64,000 bases of DNA from Amycolatopsis lexingtonensis (GTDB lineage: Bacteria; Actinomycetota; Actinomycetes; Mycobacteriales; Pseudonocardiaceae): assembly GCF_014873755.1 (NCBI RefSeq), contig NZ_JADBEG010000001.1, positions 374,501-438,500 of the forward strand, in the 5' to 3' direction. Position numbers and translations under genes: made by a program. Of the stretch, positions 8,257-16,377 are shown in pieces. The notes beneath the pieces are model-generated. The model was given only the letters and a program-made list of their open reading frames with translations. It did not search any database and was not told the origin of the DNA. Within the stretch, counting starts at the first letter, position 1, and every line of letters starts with the position of its first letter.

Positions 8257-8769
8257 TCACAGCCGGGCCCGGACGGCGGTCCGGGCCCGGTGCAGGTGGG
8301 ACTTCATCGCCGCCGTGCTGAGGCCGAGCGCGTCCGCGACCGTCCGGCCGGGCCGGCCCAGGACGTCGCGCAGCACGAGCACCCGGCGCTGCACGTCCGG
8401 CAGCGCCTGGATCGCCCGTGCGACGCGCTCGGCTTCGAGCCGCTTGAGCGCTTCGTCCTCGGCCGATTCCGTGAGCCCGGGATCGGGTTCGGCATCGGTG
8501 TCGAGGAGCCGCCGGGCGCGGCGCAGGCACTCGTTCCGGACGATCCGGAACATCCAGGAGGCGAGCGCCGCCGTCGCGCGCAGGGAGCCGATCTTGCGGT
8601 AGAGGACGATCAACGCCTCCTGGGCCGCGTCCTCGGCGTCCTGCGGCGACGCGCAGAGGTGGTCGGCGAAGCGCCGCACATGCGGGTGCGCCCCGTGCAC
8701 CACCGCGGTGAGCGACTCGAGGTCACCCCCTTGCGCAGCCTCCACGAGCTGCTCGCTGACCCACCCCAT
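8257..8769 (-). CDS. ECF RNA polymerase sigma factor
   Basis: A 170-residue sigma-70 factor. Region 2 (residues ~25-85) contains AEDAAQEALIVLYRKI and SWMFRIVRNECLRRARR. Region 4 (~115-168) contains LPDVQRRVLVLRDVLG...TVADALGLSTAAMKSHLHRARTAVR. The ATG at 8769 follows a GGGAGGGAG site. No anti-sigma gene is adjacent; the downstream gene encodes a redoxin that could be its main target or a redox effector. The ECF subgroup cannot be assigned by eye. Confidence 0.88.
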   Translation of the reverse strand: MGWVSEQLVEAAQGGDLESLTAVVHGAHPHVRRFADHLCASPQDAEDAAQEALIVLYRKIGSLRATAALASWMFRIVRNECLRRARRLLDTDAEPDPGLTESAEDEALKRLEAERVARAIQALPDVQRRVLVLRDVLGRPGRTVADALGLSTAAMKSHLHRARTAVRARL

Positions 8770-8827
8770 CCGGCACTCCCTCCCGGTACGACGACACCCA
8801 TAAGAGGGCGCGTCCCGCCGAAAGGAT

Positions 8828-9724
8828 TCACCCCGCCCAGTGGTGGATCGCGAACCGGCCGCCGTCGCGGCGGACCTCGGCCGCGCCCGGGCCCGCGAAG
8901 TGCGCCGGGACGACGAGTTCCCGGTGGTCCGCCGCCCGTTCGAGGATGGCGCGCCGGGTGACGGCGGCTTGCCGCGGGTCTTCGCAGAAGCAGCTGCTGT
9001 GCTCCGGTTCGAGGATCTGCACCGGGCTGTGCAGCAGGTCGCCGACGAACACCGCGCGGTCCGTGCCGGACGCGACGCGCAGCACCGACGACCCTGGCGT
9101 GTGGCCGGGCGCGGCCTCCAGGGTCAGGTTGCGGTCGATGCGGTGGCTGCCTTCCCACAGCACCGCGCGGCCGAGCACGGGCGCGACGCTGTCGGCGTAG
9201 ACGAGCAGGCTGCCCTCGCGGCGCACCTGGTCGTGCTCGGTCTTCGGCGCGGGACGGCGGTGGGCGTTGCGCGGGTCGAAGTACACCTGGTCGGGGCGGG
9301 GGATCAGGTAGGTCGCCCGCGGGAACGCCGGCACCCAGTCGCCGTCGCGCAGCTCGGTGTTCCAGCCGACGTGGTCGTAGTGGATGTGCGTGTTGACGAC
9401 GACGTCCACGTCCCCGGGCCGGACGCCGGCTTCGGCGAGGCGGTCGAGGAACGGCGTCGCCAGGTGGTCGAACAGCGGGATCTGCGGGCGGTCCCGGCCG
9501 TTGCCGACGCCGGTGTCGACCAGGATCACGCGGCCTTCGCTGCGGAGCACCCAGGTCTGGACCGCGCCGCGGTAGCCGCCGGTTTCCGGGTTCCAGTGGT
9601 CGGGCGCGAGCCAGCCGGCGTTGTCCGTCCAGAGTTCGGGCGGGCTGGGGACGATGGTCCGCGCCGGCGCGATCTCGCCCGCCCACTCGACGACCTTCAC
9701 GACTTCGACTTCACCGATGTGCAT
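8828..9724 (-). CDS. MBL-fold metallo-hydrolase
   Basis: A 298-residue metallo-beta-lactamase-fold protein. The zinc motif is NTHIHYDHVGWN (His113, His115, Asp117, His118); further ligand candidates are the His in AAPGHTPGSS, the Asp in VFVGDLLHS and the His in VVPAHFAG. This matches quorum-quenching lactonase-like and related hydrolases, but the substrate is not readable. No signal peptide. It is divergent from the AraC regulator at 9807 across ~80 bp, so that regulator is a good candidate for its control. Confidence 0.87.
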   Translation of the reverse strand: MHIGEVEVVKVVEWAGEIAPARTIVPSPPELWTDNAGWLAPDHWNPETGGYRGAVQTWVLRSEGRVILVDTGVGNGRDRPQIPLFDHLATPFLDRLAEAGVRPGDVDVVVNTHIHYDHVGWNTELRDGDWVPAFPRATYLIPRPDQVYFDPRNAHRRPAPKTEHDQVRREGSLLVYADSVAPVLGRAVLWEGSHRIDRNLTLEAAPGHTPGSSVLRVASGTDRAVFVGDLLHSPVQILEPEHSSCFCEDPRQAAVTRRAILERAADHRELVVPAHFAGPGAAEVRRDGGRFAIHHWAG

Positions 9725-9806
9725 ACCACGACGTTAGGTCGTCGCTGTGAGCGTTCCAATGCGTGAAAAGCTCGATTCGATACGAGATCGGCTCTACGCT
9801 GAGCCG

Positions 9807-10676
9807 GTGGACCTCCTCAGCGACGCGATCGCCGCCGTGCGGATCGGGCAGCCGACGTCGAACCGGCTCAGTGCCGGGGCGGCGTGGTGCTACCGCTTCG
9901 CGCCCTATGACGGCGCCGGGTTCCACGTGCTGCTGCGCGGCAGCGGCTGGCTCGTCCCGGACGACGGCCCGCCGGTGCCGCTCGGGGCCGGCGACGCGGT
10001 GCTGGTCCCGCACGGGAGCCCGCACACGCTGTCGGCCACCCCGGACGCGACCGGCGCGGTGCCGTTCGAGACGGCGGTCGGCGAGCCGGGCGGCCGGACG
10101 GAGTTCCTGTGCGGCAAGTACCGGCTGGCGCGCGGGCGGCGCCACCCCGTGCTCGCGAGCCTGCCGGAGGTCGTCCACCTGCCCGCCGAGCCCGGCCGCC
10201 ACCCCGAGCTGCGCGCGGCGATCGACCTGCTCGGCGCCGAGCTCACCGCGCGGCGCCCGGGCTCGGCCGCGGTCCTGACCGGGCTGCTGGACCTGCTGCT
10301 CGTCTACCTCGTCCGCGCCTGGCTGGCCGGTCGGCCGGAGGAGGGCTGGCCGCAGGCGCTGCGCGACCCCGAGATCGCGGCCGCGCTGGAGGCCCTGCAC
10401 GCGGAACCGGCGGCGCCGTGGCGGATCGAGGACCTGGCCGCCCGCGTCGGGCTGTCCCGCGCGACGCTGGCCCGCCGGTTCACGGCGCTGACCGGGCAGC
10501 CACCGATGGCGTACCTGACGTGGTGGCGCCTGACGACGGCGGCCCGCCTGCTGCAGGACACGGAGCTGCCGCTGCCGTCGATCGCGGCGAAGGTCGGGTA
10601 CGGCTCGCCGTTCGCGTTCTCGCACGCGTTCAAGCGGCAGTTCGGGATCGCGCCGGGCGGGTTCCGGTCGCGTTAG
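9807..10676 (+). CDS. AraC-family regulator with cupin_6-type sensor domain
   Basis: A 289-residue protein. An N-terminal cupin-like ligand domain (residues ~1-170; GFHVLLRGSGWLV, then LGAGDAVLVPHGSPHTL) is followed by a double HTH (RIEDLAARVGLSRATLARRFTALTG and LPSIAAKVGYGSPFAFSHAFKRQFG). The GTG at 9807 starts VDLLSDAIAAVRIG, the usual start of this family; a GTG at 9747 would add 20 residues with promoter-like composition. It is divergent from the MBL hydrolase. Its stop overlaps the convergent TetR gene stop by 3 bp. Confidence 0.86.
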   Translation: MDLLSDAIAAVRIGQPTSNRLSAGAAWCYRFAPYDGAGFHVLLRGSGWLVPDDGPPVPLGAGDAVLVPHGSPHTLSATPDATGAVPFETAVGEPGGRTEFLCGKYRLARGRRHPVLASLPEVVHLPAEPGRHPELRAAIDLLGAELTARRPGSAAVLTGLLDLLLVYLVRAWLAGRPEEGWPQALRDPEIAAALEALHAEPAAPWRIEDLAARVGLSRATLARRFTALTGQPPMAYLTWWRLTTAARLLQDTELPLPSIAAKVGYGSPFAFSHAFKRQFGIAPGGFRSR

Positions 10677-11257
10677 CGGGGACGCAGGCCGCGCAGCGCG
10701 GTGTCGACCACTCGGTCGGTGTACTCCGGCGTCAGCGGGCCGGTGCGCTGGAGCCAGCGGGTGAGCACCGGGCCCCACACCAGGTCGACGGCCACGTCGA
10801 GGTCGAGGTCCGCGGCCAGTTCCCCCGCCTCCTGGGCGCTGCGGAGCCGGGCCTTCTTCAGGTCGCGCATCGGGCCGTCCAGGCGCTTCGCGTAGTCCGC
10901 CGCCAGTGCCGGGTCGTGGACGATTTCGGTGTGCAAGGCGCGCATCGGCTGGTCGTAGCGCGGATCGTCGAGCTCGGTGATCGTGGCGCGCAGGACCAGT
11001 TTCAGGTCGGCGGCCAGGTCGCCGGTGTCCGGCAAGGCCGCGTCCTCGCCTTCGCCCGCGAGCGTCAGGAAGGCGTCGAACAGTAACGCGCCCTTCGACG
11101 GCCACCAGCGGTAGATCGTCTGCTTGCCGACTCCGGCGGCCTGGGCGATGCCTTCGATGCTGAGCTTCGCGTACCCCAGCTTCCCGGCGAGGTCCAGCGC
11201 GGCGGTGAGGATGGCGCGCCGCGCGGTTTCGCTGCGGCGGCTGGGGTCGGGGGCCAC
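10673..11257 (-). CDS. TetR-family transcriptional regulator
   Basis: A 194-residue TetR protein. The HTH is ARRAILTAALDLAGKLGYAKLSIEGIAQAAGVGKQTIYRWWPSK-like (residues ~11-56), with the KQTIYRWW recognition helix of the AcrR/TetR_C_16-type group. It is divergent from the SDR gene at 11371. Between them lie two copies of a GAGACGG/CCGTCTC palindrome, so it very probably represses itself and the SDR gene. Ligand unknown. Confidence 0.87.
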   Translation of the reverse strand: MAPDPSRRSETARRAILTAALDLAGKLGYAKLSIEGIAQAAGVGKQTIYRWWPSKGALLFDAFLTLAGEGEDAALPDTGDLAADLKLVLRATITELDDPRYDQPMRALHTEIVHDPALAADYAKRLDGPMRDLKKARLRSAQEAGELAADLDLDVAVDLVWGPVLTRWLQRTGPLTPEYTDRVVDTALRGLRPR

Positions 11258-11284
11258 GCGCTCAACCTAGCACTCCGGCAAGAC

Positions 11285-11299
11285 GAGACGGACCGTCTT
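11285..11299. promoter_or_regulatory. TetR operator copy 1 (GAGACGG-A-CCGTCTT)
   Basis: A near-perfect palindrome with one mismatch in 7-bp arms, ~28 bp upstream of the TetR start at 11257. It has the same half-sites as the palindrome at 11336-11355. A wider CAAGAC...GTCTTG repeat surrounds it (11279-11300). Confidence 0.55.
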
Positions 11300-11335
11300 G
11301 CCGATGTGCGCGAGTCGTGGCACTCTCGGTGAGTC

Positions 11336-11355
11336 GAGACGGGACGGTCCGTCTC
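11336..11355. promoter_or_regulatory. TetR operator copy 2 (GAGACGG-N6-CCGTCTC)
   Basis: Perfect 7-bp arms around a 6-bp spacer, ending 15 bp before the SDR ATG. It shares half-sites with 11285-11299, one site facing each divergent gene. Confidence 0.6.
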
Positions 11356-11370
11356 GTGAGAGGAGATCCG

Positions 11371-12210
11371 ATGGAAACCGCACGCGTCTGGTTCGTCACC
11401 GGGGCCGGCCGGGGGCTCGGCCGCGCTTTCACCGAAGCCGCGCTCGCCGCCGGTGACCGGGTGATCGGCGTGGCGCGCGACGTCTCGCCGCTGGCGGAAA
11501 CCGCTGCCGCGCATCCGGACCGGCTGCTCGCGTTCCCGCTCGACGTCACCGATCGAGCGGCGGTCTTCGCCGCTGTCGACCGCGCCGCCGCGCACTTCGG
11601 GCGGCTCGACGTCGTTGTCAACAACGCCGGAGCGCTCTACGCCGGGATGATCGAGGAGTTCACCGAGGAGCAGGCCCGCGCGCAGCTGGACGTCAACTTC
11701 TTCGGTGCGCTCTGGGTGAGCCAGGCCGTCGTGCCGCACCTGCGGGCCCAGGGGAGCGGGCACATCCTGCAGATCTCGAGCATCGCCGCGCTCGGCGGCT
11801 TCGCCGGCACCGGGCTCTACAGCGCGAGCAAGTTCGCGCTGGAAGGGATGAGCGAGGCGCTGGCGGCGGAGGTCGCCGGGTTCGGGGTCAAGGTGACCAT
11901 CGTCCAGCCCGGCGGTTACTGGACGGACCTCTACACCAGCAGCAGGGCGACCACGCCGGAACCGCGGTACGACGGGCTGAGGGAGGAACTCGCGAAGCAG
12001 TGGGCCGAAGGTTCGGTCGACAGCGAGCCGCGGCTGGCCGCCGAAGCGGTGTCGAAGCTGGTCGGGAGCGACGATCCGCCGCTGCGGCTGCTGCTCGGCA
12101 GCATGGTCTACGACCTCGCGTTCGACATCTCGCGGCGGCGCATGGACACCTGGGCGGGCTGGGAGGAGGTGAGCCGGGCGGCGGAGAAAGCGGTCCCGAT
12201 GCCGGGCTGA
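11371..12210 (+). CDS. SDR-family NAD(P)-dependent oxidoreductase
   Basis: A 279-residue classical short-chain dehydrogenase. The Rossmann motif is VTGAGRGLGRAF (TGxxxGxG), with NNAGALYAG (NNAG) after strand 4, catalytic Ser in QISSIAALGG, and YSASK (Tyr and Lys). The ATG at 11371 sits 6 bp after GAGAGGAG. This start is preferred over the upstream in-frame codons that lie within the operator. It is divergent from, and probably repressed by, the TetR at 10673. Substrate unknown; the sequence resembles the broad ketoreductase/3-oxoacyl-reductase-like SDR group. Confidence 0.9.
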   Translation: METARVWFVTGAGRGLGRAFTEAALAAGDRVIGVARDVSPLAETAAAHPDRLLAFPLDVTDRAAVFAAVDRAAAHFGRLDVVVNNAGALYAGMIEEFTEEQARAQLDVNFFGALWVSQAVVPHLRAQGSGHILQISSIAALGGFAGTGLYSASKFALEGMSEALAAEVAGFGVKVTIVQPGGYWTDLYTSSRATTPEPRYDGLREELAKQWAEGSVDSEPRLAAEAVSKLVGSDDPPLRLLLGSMVYDLAFDISRRRMDTWAGWEEVSRAAEKAVPMPG

Positions 12211-12217
12211 AGCCCGG
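12202..12217 (+). terminator. Short GC hairpin at the SDR stop codon
   Basis: CCGGGC and GCCCGG pair around the loop TGAA, which contains the SDR stop codon. There is no T-run. It is a weak terminator or attenuator candidate, given that the CoA-transferase gene starts 20 bp later. Confidence 0.35.
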
Positions 12218-12236
12218 ACCATGATCGGATGGCGGC

Positions 12237-13469
12237 ATGCGGGTTCTCTCGGAAGAGCAGCTGGGTGCGGTGCTGGCGGGGGTGCCCGCGCCGGTGCCGC
12301 GGGCGGTGGTCAGCGGGAACTTCGCGACGCCCGCGCGGGCGCTGGGCGTCGTCGACGCGGCGCTCGCGGAGTACCGGCTGTTCGCGCTGAACGCGCAGGA
12401 CGGCCTGCCGGACCGGCCGGGCGTGGTGCTCGAAACCCCGTTCGTCGGGCCGGGGATGCGCGGGCGCGCCGGGCTGCGGTACTTCCCGTCGCGGCTGTCG
12501 CTGGTGCCGCAGCTGCTCAAGCAGGCGCTGCCGCCCGACGTCGTGCTGGTGCACACGTCGGTGCCGGTCGACGGCGTGGTGTCGCTGGGCACCGAGGTCA
12601 ACATCCTGCCCGCGGCGATCGAAGCCGCCCGGGCCCGTGGTGGCCTGGTGATCGCGCAGCTCAACCCGAACATGCCGTTCACGCACGGCGACGGCGTGCT
12701 GCCGCTCGACGAAATCGACTACGCGCTCGAGGCCGAAGAGCCGCTCCGGTCGCCGGTGCCTCGCCCTCAAGGCAGCACGGCCCGGGAGATCGGCGAGCGG
12801 GTGGCCGGCCTGGTCGCCGACGGCGCGACGCTGCAGCTGGGCATCGGCGGGATCCCGGACGCCACGCTGGCCGCGCTGACCGGCCGCCGCGGGCTGGCCG
12901 TGTGGTCGGAGATGTTCAGCGACGGCGTGCTCGCCCTCGACCGCGCCGGTGCCCTCGATCCGGCCGAGCCGGTGACGGCGTCGTTCGTGTTCGGCGGCAC
13001 GGAGCTGTACAAGTGGATCGACCGCAACCCGCGGGTCCGGTTGCTGCGCACGGAAAAGACGAACGACCCCGCGGTGATCGCCCGCCAGCGCCGGCTGGTG
13101 TCGGTCAACAGCGCGCTGGAGATCGACCTGTACGCGCAGGCCAACGCGAGCCGGGTGCGCGGAGCGATCTATTCGGGCTTCGGCGGGCAGACCGATTTCG
13201 TGGTCGGTGCCCTGCATTCCCCGGGCGGCCGGGCGATCATCGCGCTGCCGTCGTGGCACCCCAGGGCGGACGTCTCGACCGTGGTGCCGCGGCTGGCCGG
13301 GCCGGTGACTTCGTTCCAGCACAGCTTTTTCGTGAGCGAGCACGGCGTCGCGGCGGTCTGGGGGCACGACGCCGGGGAACAGGCCCGGCAGATCGTGGCG
13401 CGGGTCGCGCACCCGGACGCGCGCGCGGAGCTGCGTGAGCGCGGGCGGGAACTGGGTTTCGCGCTGTAG
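12237..13469 (+). CDS. Acetyl-CoA hydrolase/transferase family protein
   Basis: A 410-residue two-domain CoA-transferase related to 4-hydroxybutyrate CoA-transferase and acetyl-CoA hydrolase. Seen are VLVHTSVPVDGVVSLGTEV in the N-domain, LGIGGIPDATLAAL (CoA-binding loop), SVNSALEIDLYAQAN with the likely catalytic Glu, and SGFGGQTDF. It moves CoA between carboxylic acids or hydrolyses the thioester; the natural acyl substrate is not evident. It follows the SDR gene by 26 bp on the same strand and may be expressed with it. The ATG at 12237 fits the family start. Confidence 0.88.
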   Translation: MRVLSEEQLGAVLAGVPAPVPRAVVSGNFATPARALGVVDAALAEYRLFALNAQDGLPDRPGVVLETPFVGPGMRGRAGLRYFPSRLSLVPQLLKQALPPDVVLVHTSVPVDGVVSLGTEVNILPAAIEAARARGGLVIAQLNPNMPFTHGDGVLPLDEIDYALEAEEPLRSPVPRPQGSTAREIGERVAGLVADGATLQLGIGGIPDATLAALTGRRGLAVWSEMFSDGVLALDRAGALDPAEPVTASFVFGGTELYKWIDRNPRVRLLRTEKTNDPAVIARQRRLVSVNSALEIDLYAQANASRVRGAIYSGFGGQTDFVVGALHSPGGRAIIALPSWHPRADVSTVVPRLAGPVTSFQHSFFVSEHGVAAVWGHDAGEQARQIVARVAHPDARAELRERGRELGFAL

Positions 13470-13826
13470 CAGGGCCTTCGGGCTCCGTCGCGGAGGGTGG
13501 CCGGGCCTCGGCCGCACCCGGCCGGACGTCGGGGGCGGCCGGCCCGGGCCGGGGGCACCGGTGATCGGCCGCCGTCCCGGCCGGACCGCGTCGCGGCATT
13601 TCACGCGGCCGCGCGGGAATGGTGAACCTCGATTCCCCGATTCCGGTGATCAATGACCGGGGATTTCCGACGGTTACTCGATTCCGTTACGAACCCGGTC
13701 TCGTTTCACTCGATCGTGTAGTAGTGCTGCGAGCGTTGTCGTGCTTATTGGCGCGCAGTAGTGGGGAAGGTAGGGTCGCTCGGCGGAACGAACCCGAATG
13801 GCTGATGAACCAGAAAGAAATGACTT
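13470..13826. other. Intergenic region with GC-rich hairpins and probable promoter
   Basis: No coding signal. The first ~130 bp are very GC-rich with inverted repeats such as GGCCGGG/CCCGGCC (13499-13523), plausibly terminating the CoA-transferase message. From ~13620 the composition turns AT-richer, with a CCGGT/ACCGG repeat near 13641-13660, consistent with the promoter of the roadblock gene cluster. Confidence 0.5.
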
Positions 13827-14195
13827 TTGGATTTCGAAGCATTGGCCACCCAACTGCGCGAACTCCGGGAAAACGTCGCCGGGGTGACCGGCACGGTGCT
13901 CGCCGCGGTCGACGGGATACCGATCATCGCCGACGCGGACGACCACCTCGATCCGGCGAAGATCTCCGCGCTCGCCGCCGCCGACCTGGGTATCGCGCGC
14001 CAGGCGGCCGAAATGACCGGGAAGGGCACGCTCAGCCAGACCGTCGTGTTCGGCAGCGAGGGCTACATGGCGGTCTACGCCGTGGGGCGGCTGGCGTTGA
14101 TGGTCGTGCTGGGGGACAAGGGTCTCAACGTCGGGCGCCTGCTGTTCGAGGCCCGGCCCGTCATCGAGCGCATCGGCACCATCCTGGCCGCGTAG
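13827..14195 (+). CDS. Roadblock/LC7-domain protein
   Basis: A 122-residue single roadblock/LC7 fold: alpha1 ALATQLRELRENVAGVTG, then LAAVDGIPIIAD, MAVYAVGRLALMVVLGDKGLNVGRL and a C-terminal helix. In actinomycetes these proteins often act with small GTPases or histidine kinases (conservons), but none is adjacent here. The start must be the TTG at 13827, because an in-frame TGA lies just 4 bp before it; GAAAGAA provides a weak ribosome site. It begins a three-gene + strand cluster. Confidence 0.8.
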   Translation: MDFEALATQLRELRENVAGVTGTVLAAVDGIPIIADADDHLDPAKISALAAADLGIARQAAEMTGKGTLSQTVVFGSEGYMAVYAVGRLALMVVLGDKGLNVGRLLFEARPVIERIGTILAA

Positions 14196-14225
14196 CGGAG
14201 AAGCCGCACAATGGAAGGAAGAAGC

Positions 14226-14597
14226 ATGATGATGAACATCGACACCGCCCTCAAGGAAGCCATGTCCATCGCCGGCGCCGTCGGCGTCGCGCTGGTCGAC
14301 TACGAAAGCGGGATGTCGCTCGGCACCAGCGGCGGCGGCGAGTGGCTCGACCTCGACGTCGCCGCCGCCGGCAACACCGAGGTCGTCCGGTCGAAACTGC
14401 GGGTCATGTCCTCGCTGGCGCTCAACGACACCATCGAGGACATGCTGATCACGTTGCACCGCCAGTACCACCTGATCCGGCTGATGAACTCCTCGCGGAA
14501 TTCGCTGTTCCTCTACCTGGTGCTGGACCGGGAGCGGGCGAACCTGGCGCTGGCCCGGCACTACCTCAAACGGATCGAAGCCGACCTGCAGGTGTAG
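14226..14597 (+). CDS. Roadblock-like small protein (123 aa)
   Basis: It starts MMMNIDTALKEAMSIAGAVG after a GGAAGGAAGA site; the ATG at 14211 lies upstream of that site and is not preferred. The alpha/beta pattern (LKEAMSIAGAVGVALVDYESGMSL, then FLYLVLDRERANLALARHYLKRIEADL) resembles a diverged roadblock/LC7 fold with the same VALVDYESG strand-turn-strand. It sits 30 bp after the first roadblock gene, so the two products probably form a hetero-complex. Function unknown. Confidence 0.7.
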   Translation: MMMNIDTALKEAMSIAGAVGVALVDYESGMSLGTSGGGEWLDLDVAAAGNTEVVRSKLRVMSSLALNDTIEDMLITLHRQYHLIRLMNSSRNSLFLYLVLDRERANLALARHYLKRIEADLQV

Positions 14598-14625
14598 CCC
14601 GCGCACGCACGGGGAGGAGGCGGCG

Positions 14626-15294
14626 ATGACCGGAGGCGGCTCTCGCGCCGCACTCGTCATCGGCTCGGCGTTCATGCACGACCTCGGTTCCCTGTTCCCG
14701 GTGACGATGAGCCTCGCCGGCGACGACCTGGCGTTCACCTTCGTGTCGTCCTGCCCCTCACCCGACGCCGTCGGGGAGTGGATCGGGCTGCGCTCGGGTG
14801 CCGTCGTGGCCGGCCGGGTCCTGCACTTCTTCGTCGACGCGAACGGGCGGCGGATCCGCGTCGAGCTGGCCGGAACCGCGGTCCGGGCCCTGATCGTGCT
14901 GGCGGACGAGGTGACCGCGGCGACGGTGCACGCGCCGTGGCTCGGCCGCTGGCAGGACCAGATGCCCTGCCTGGTGCAGGTCGCGATCGACGAGCTCGCC
15001 CGCCGGCTTTCGCGCTGCCGGCACCGGGCGGGCGGCGCCGACCCGCTGATCGACCTGCAGCTCGCCTACCGGCCCGACCAGGACTACCAGGCCCGGCTCG
15101 CCGGCGCGCACGAACGGGTGCGCGGCTTCATCGCGCCGGTCCGCCCGGTGCTGGCGATGCGCTGGCGCACGGCGACTTCGGCGCAGCGCAAGGCGTTCCT
15201 GGAGGAGCTCCCGGACGCGGTCCCCAACCGCAACTGGCTGCGCCGCCGCCGCACGGTGCGGTTGATGGGGCTGGAGGTGGAGGTGGCGTACTGA
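14626..15294 (+). CDS. Hypothetical protein of the roadblock cluster (222 aa)
   Basis: The ATG at 14626 follows GGGGAGGAGG. The product is soluble, without signal or membrane segments. Its N-terminal half is strand-rich (ALVIGSAFMHDLGSLFPVTMSLAG; ALIVLADEVTAATVHAPWLGRW). The C-terminal half is basic and helical, with YQARLAGAHERVRGFIAPVR and NRNWLRRRRTVRLMG. I do not recognise a family. Its place as third gene of the cluster suggests a functional link to the two roadblock proteins. Confidence 0.65.
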   Translation: MTGGGSRAALVIGSAFMHDLGSLFPVTMSLAGDDLAFTFVSSCPSPDAVGEWIGLRSGAVVAGRVLHFFVDANGRRIRVELAGTAVRALIVLADEVTAATVHAPWLGRWQDQMPCLVQVAIDELARRLSRCRHRAGGADPLIDLQLAYRPDQDYQARLAGAHERVRGFIAPVRPVLAMRWRTATSAQRKAFLEELPDAVPNRNWLRRRRTVRLMGLEVEVAY

Positions 15295-15307
15295 GCGGGC
15301 GGCGGGG

Positions 15308-15964
15308 TCAGGACGCCGGGAGCCCGGCGGCCGCGCGCACGGGGGCTTCGAAGATGTCCGCCATCCGGGCGTAGCCGACGTCGTTCGGGTGGAACCAGTC
15401 ACCGGCGAGGCTGCCGCGCACCGGACCCAGCGCCGGGCCGCGCAGTTCGGCGAGGTGGACCTGCCCGCGGGCCGCGGCCGTCTCGACGAGGGCGTTGATC
15501 GCGCGGGCCTGGGTGTTGCCCCGGGGCAGGGTGGCGACCACCGAACACCCCGCCGGCAGCCGGGCGAGCAGTTCGGCGAACCGGGCCGGGGTGCCGCGGC
15601 GGCGGGCCGGGGTCAGCATGTCGTTCGCGCCCACCAGCAACGTCACCAGGGCCGGTGCCGACGGGAGCGCGAGCAGCCGGGGCAGCTGGCCGTCGAGGAC
15701 GTCGGCGATCCGGGCGCCGGACGCGGACAGGTTGACCACCGCGAACGGCTCGCCGAGGCGGTCGTTCAGGCGGGGCACCCAGCCGCCGGTGACCGTCTCG
15801 GCGCCGATGCCCTGTGTCATCGAGTCGCCGAGCGCGGCCCACAGCGGCCGGCCGGAACCGACGGCCGTGCGCCCCGCCTCCGCCCAGGCCCGCGCGTACG
15901 GTTCTTTCTGCGCGCGGACCCGGCGGACACCGGGCAGCACGGCGGCGGCTACGTCGAGCAACAC
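15308..15964 (-). CDS. SGNH/GDSL-type hydrolase
   Basis: A 218-residue esterase/lipase-like protein. Block I is WAALGDSMTQGIG with the nucleophile Ser, block III is LLVGANDMLTP, and block V is DWFHPNDVGYARMAD with the catalytic His/Asp. The N-terminus (LLDVAAAVLPGVRRVRAQ) could be a short membrane-proximal helix rather than a cleaved signal. GTG start at 15964 after GGAGGGA. It is convergent with the roadblock cluster and divergent from csbD. Substrate unknown. Confidence 0.87.
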   Translation of the reverse strand: MLLDVAAAVLPGVRRVRAQKEPYARAWAEAGRTAVGSGRPLWAALGDSMTQGIGAETVTGGWVPRLNDRLGEPFAVVNLSASGARIADVLDGQLPRLLALPSAPALVTLLVGANDMLTPARRRGTPARFAELLARLPAGCSVVATLPRGNTQARAINALVETAAARGQVHLAELRGPALGPVRGSLAGDWFHPNDVGYARMADIFEAPVRAAAGLPAS

Positions 15965-16094
15965 GGGACGTCCCTCCTCATCGCGGTCACCGGGATTCGG
16001 AGCCGGCCGCGCGTTGGATGGGACTCAGACGGGTCTGGCGGGCACGTCGGGTTCTCCGCCGCGGCGCTGGTACCCGGTCGGGCGACCCGGCAAA

Positions 16095-16121
16095 CGGATT
16101 CGGCCGGAGCGCCGCGGGGTA
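16095..16121 (+). promoter_or_regulatory. Possible SigB/SigF-type promoter of the CsbD gene
   Basis: GGATT (16095-16099), 16-bp spacer, GGGTAC (16116-16121), followed by the CsbD start 34 bp downstream. This resembles the general-stress promoter pattern (GTTT/GGGTA) and fits the known stress control of csbD in other bacteria. Assignment by eye only. Confidence 0.35.
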
Positions 16122-16154
16122 CTGACACCGTGACCCGAGACGGCGGAGGCAGTG

Positions 16155-16331
16155 GTGAACGACAAGCTGGAAAACAAGGCCGAAGAGCTCAAGGGCAAGG
16201 CGAAGGAAGCCCTCGGCAACGCCACCGACAACGAGCAGTGGCAGGCCGAGGGCCGGGCCGAGCAGGGCAAGGCCAACCTCAAGCAGGCCGGTGAGAAGGT
16301 CAAGGACGCGGTCAAGGGCGCCCTCGACTGA
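16155..16331 (+). CDS. CsbD-family stress protein (58 aa)
   Basis: A short hydrophilic protein, MNDKLENKAEELKGKAKEAL..., with the CsbD pattern (GKAKEALGNATDNEQWQAEGRAEQ). It is rich in Lys, Glu and Ala and predicted to be helical or disordered. In Bacillus the family is induced by sigma-B under general stress; the molecular role is unknown. GTG at 16155 is chosen because GGAGG lies 6 bp upstream; the GTG at 16152 is an alternative. It has its own promoter-like sequence and a strong downstream hairpin. Confidence 0.88.
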   Translation: MNDKLENKAEELKGKAKEALGNATDNEQWQAEGRAEQGKANLKQAGEKVKDAVKGALD

Positions 16332-16336
16332 CCACC

Positions 16337-16367
16337 GGGTCCGGCCACGGCCGTCGTGGCCGGACCC
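16337..16367. terminator. Bidirectional hairpin between CsbD and GH64 genes
   Basis: A perfect 13-bp stem (GGGTCCGGCCACG / CGTGGCCGGACCC) with a 5-nt loop, placed between two convergent genes. It lacks a T-run, as is common in high-GC actinomycetes. Confidence 0.75.
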
Positions 16368-16377
16368 GCGGACCGGG

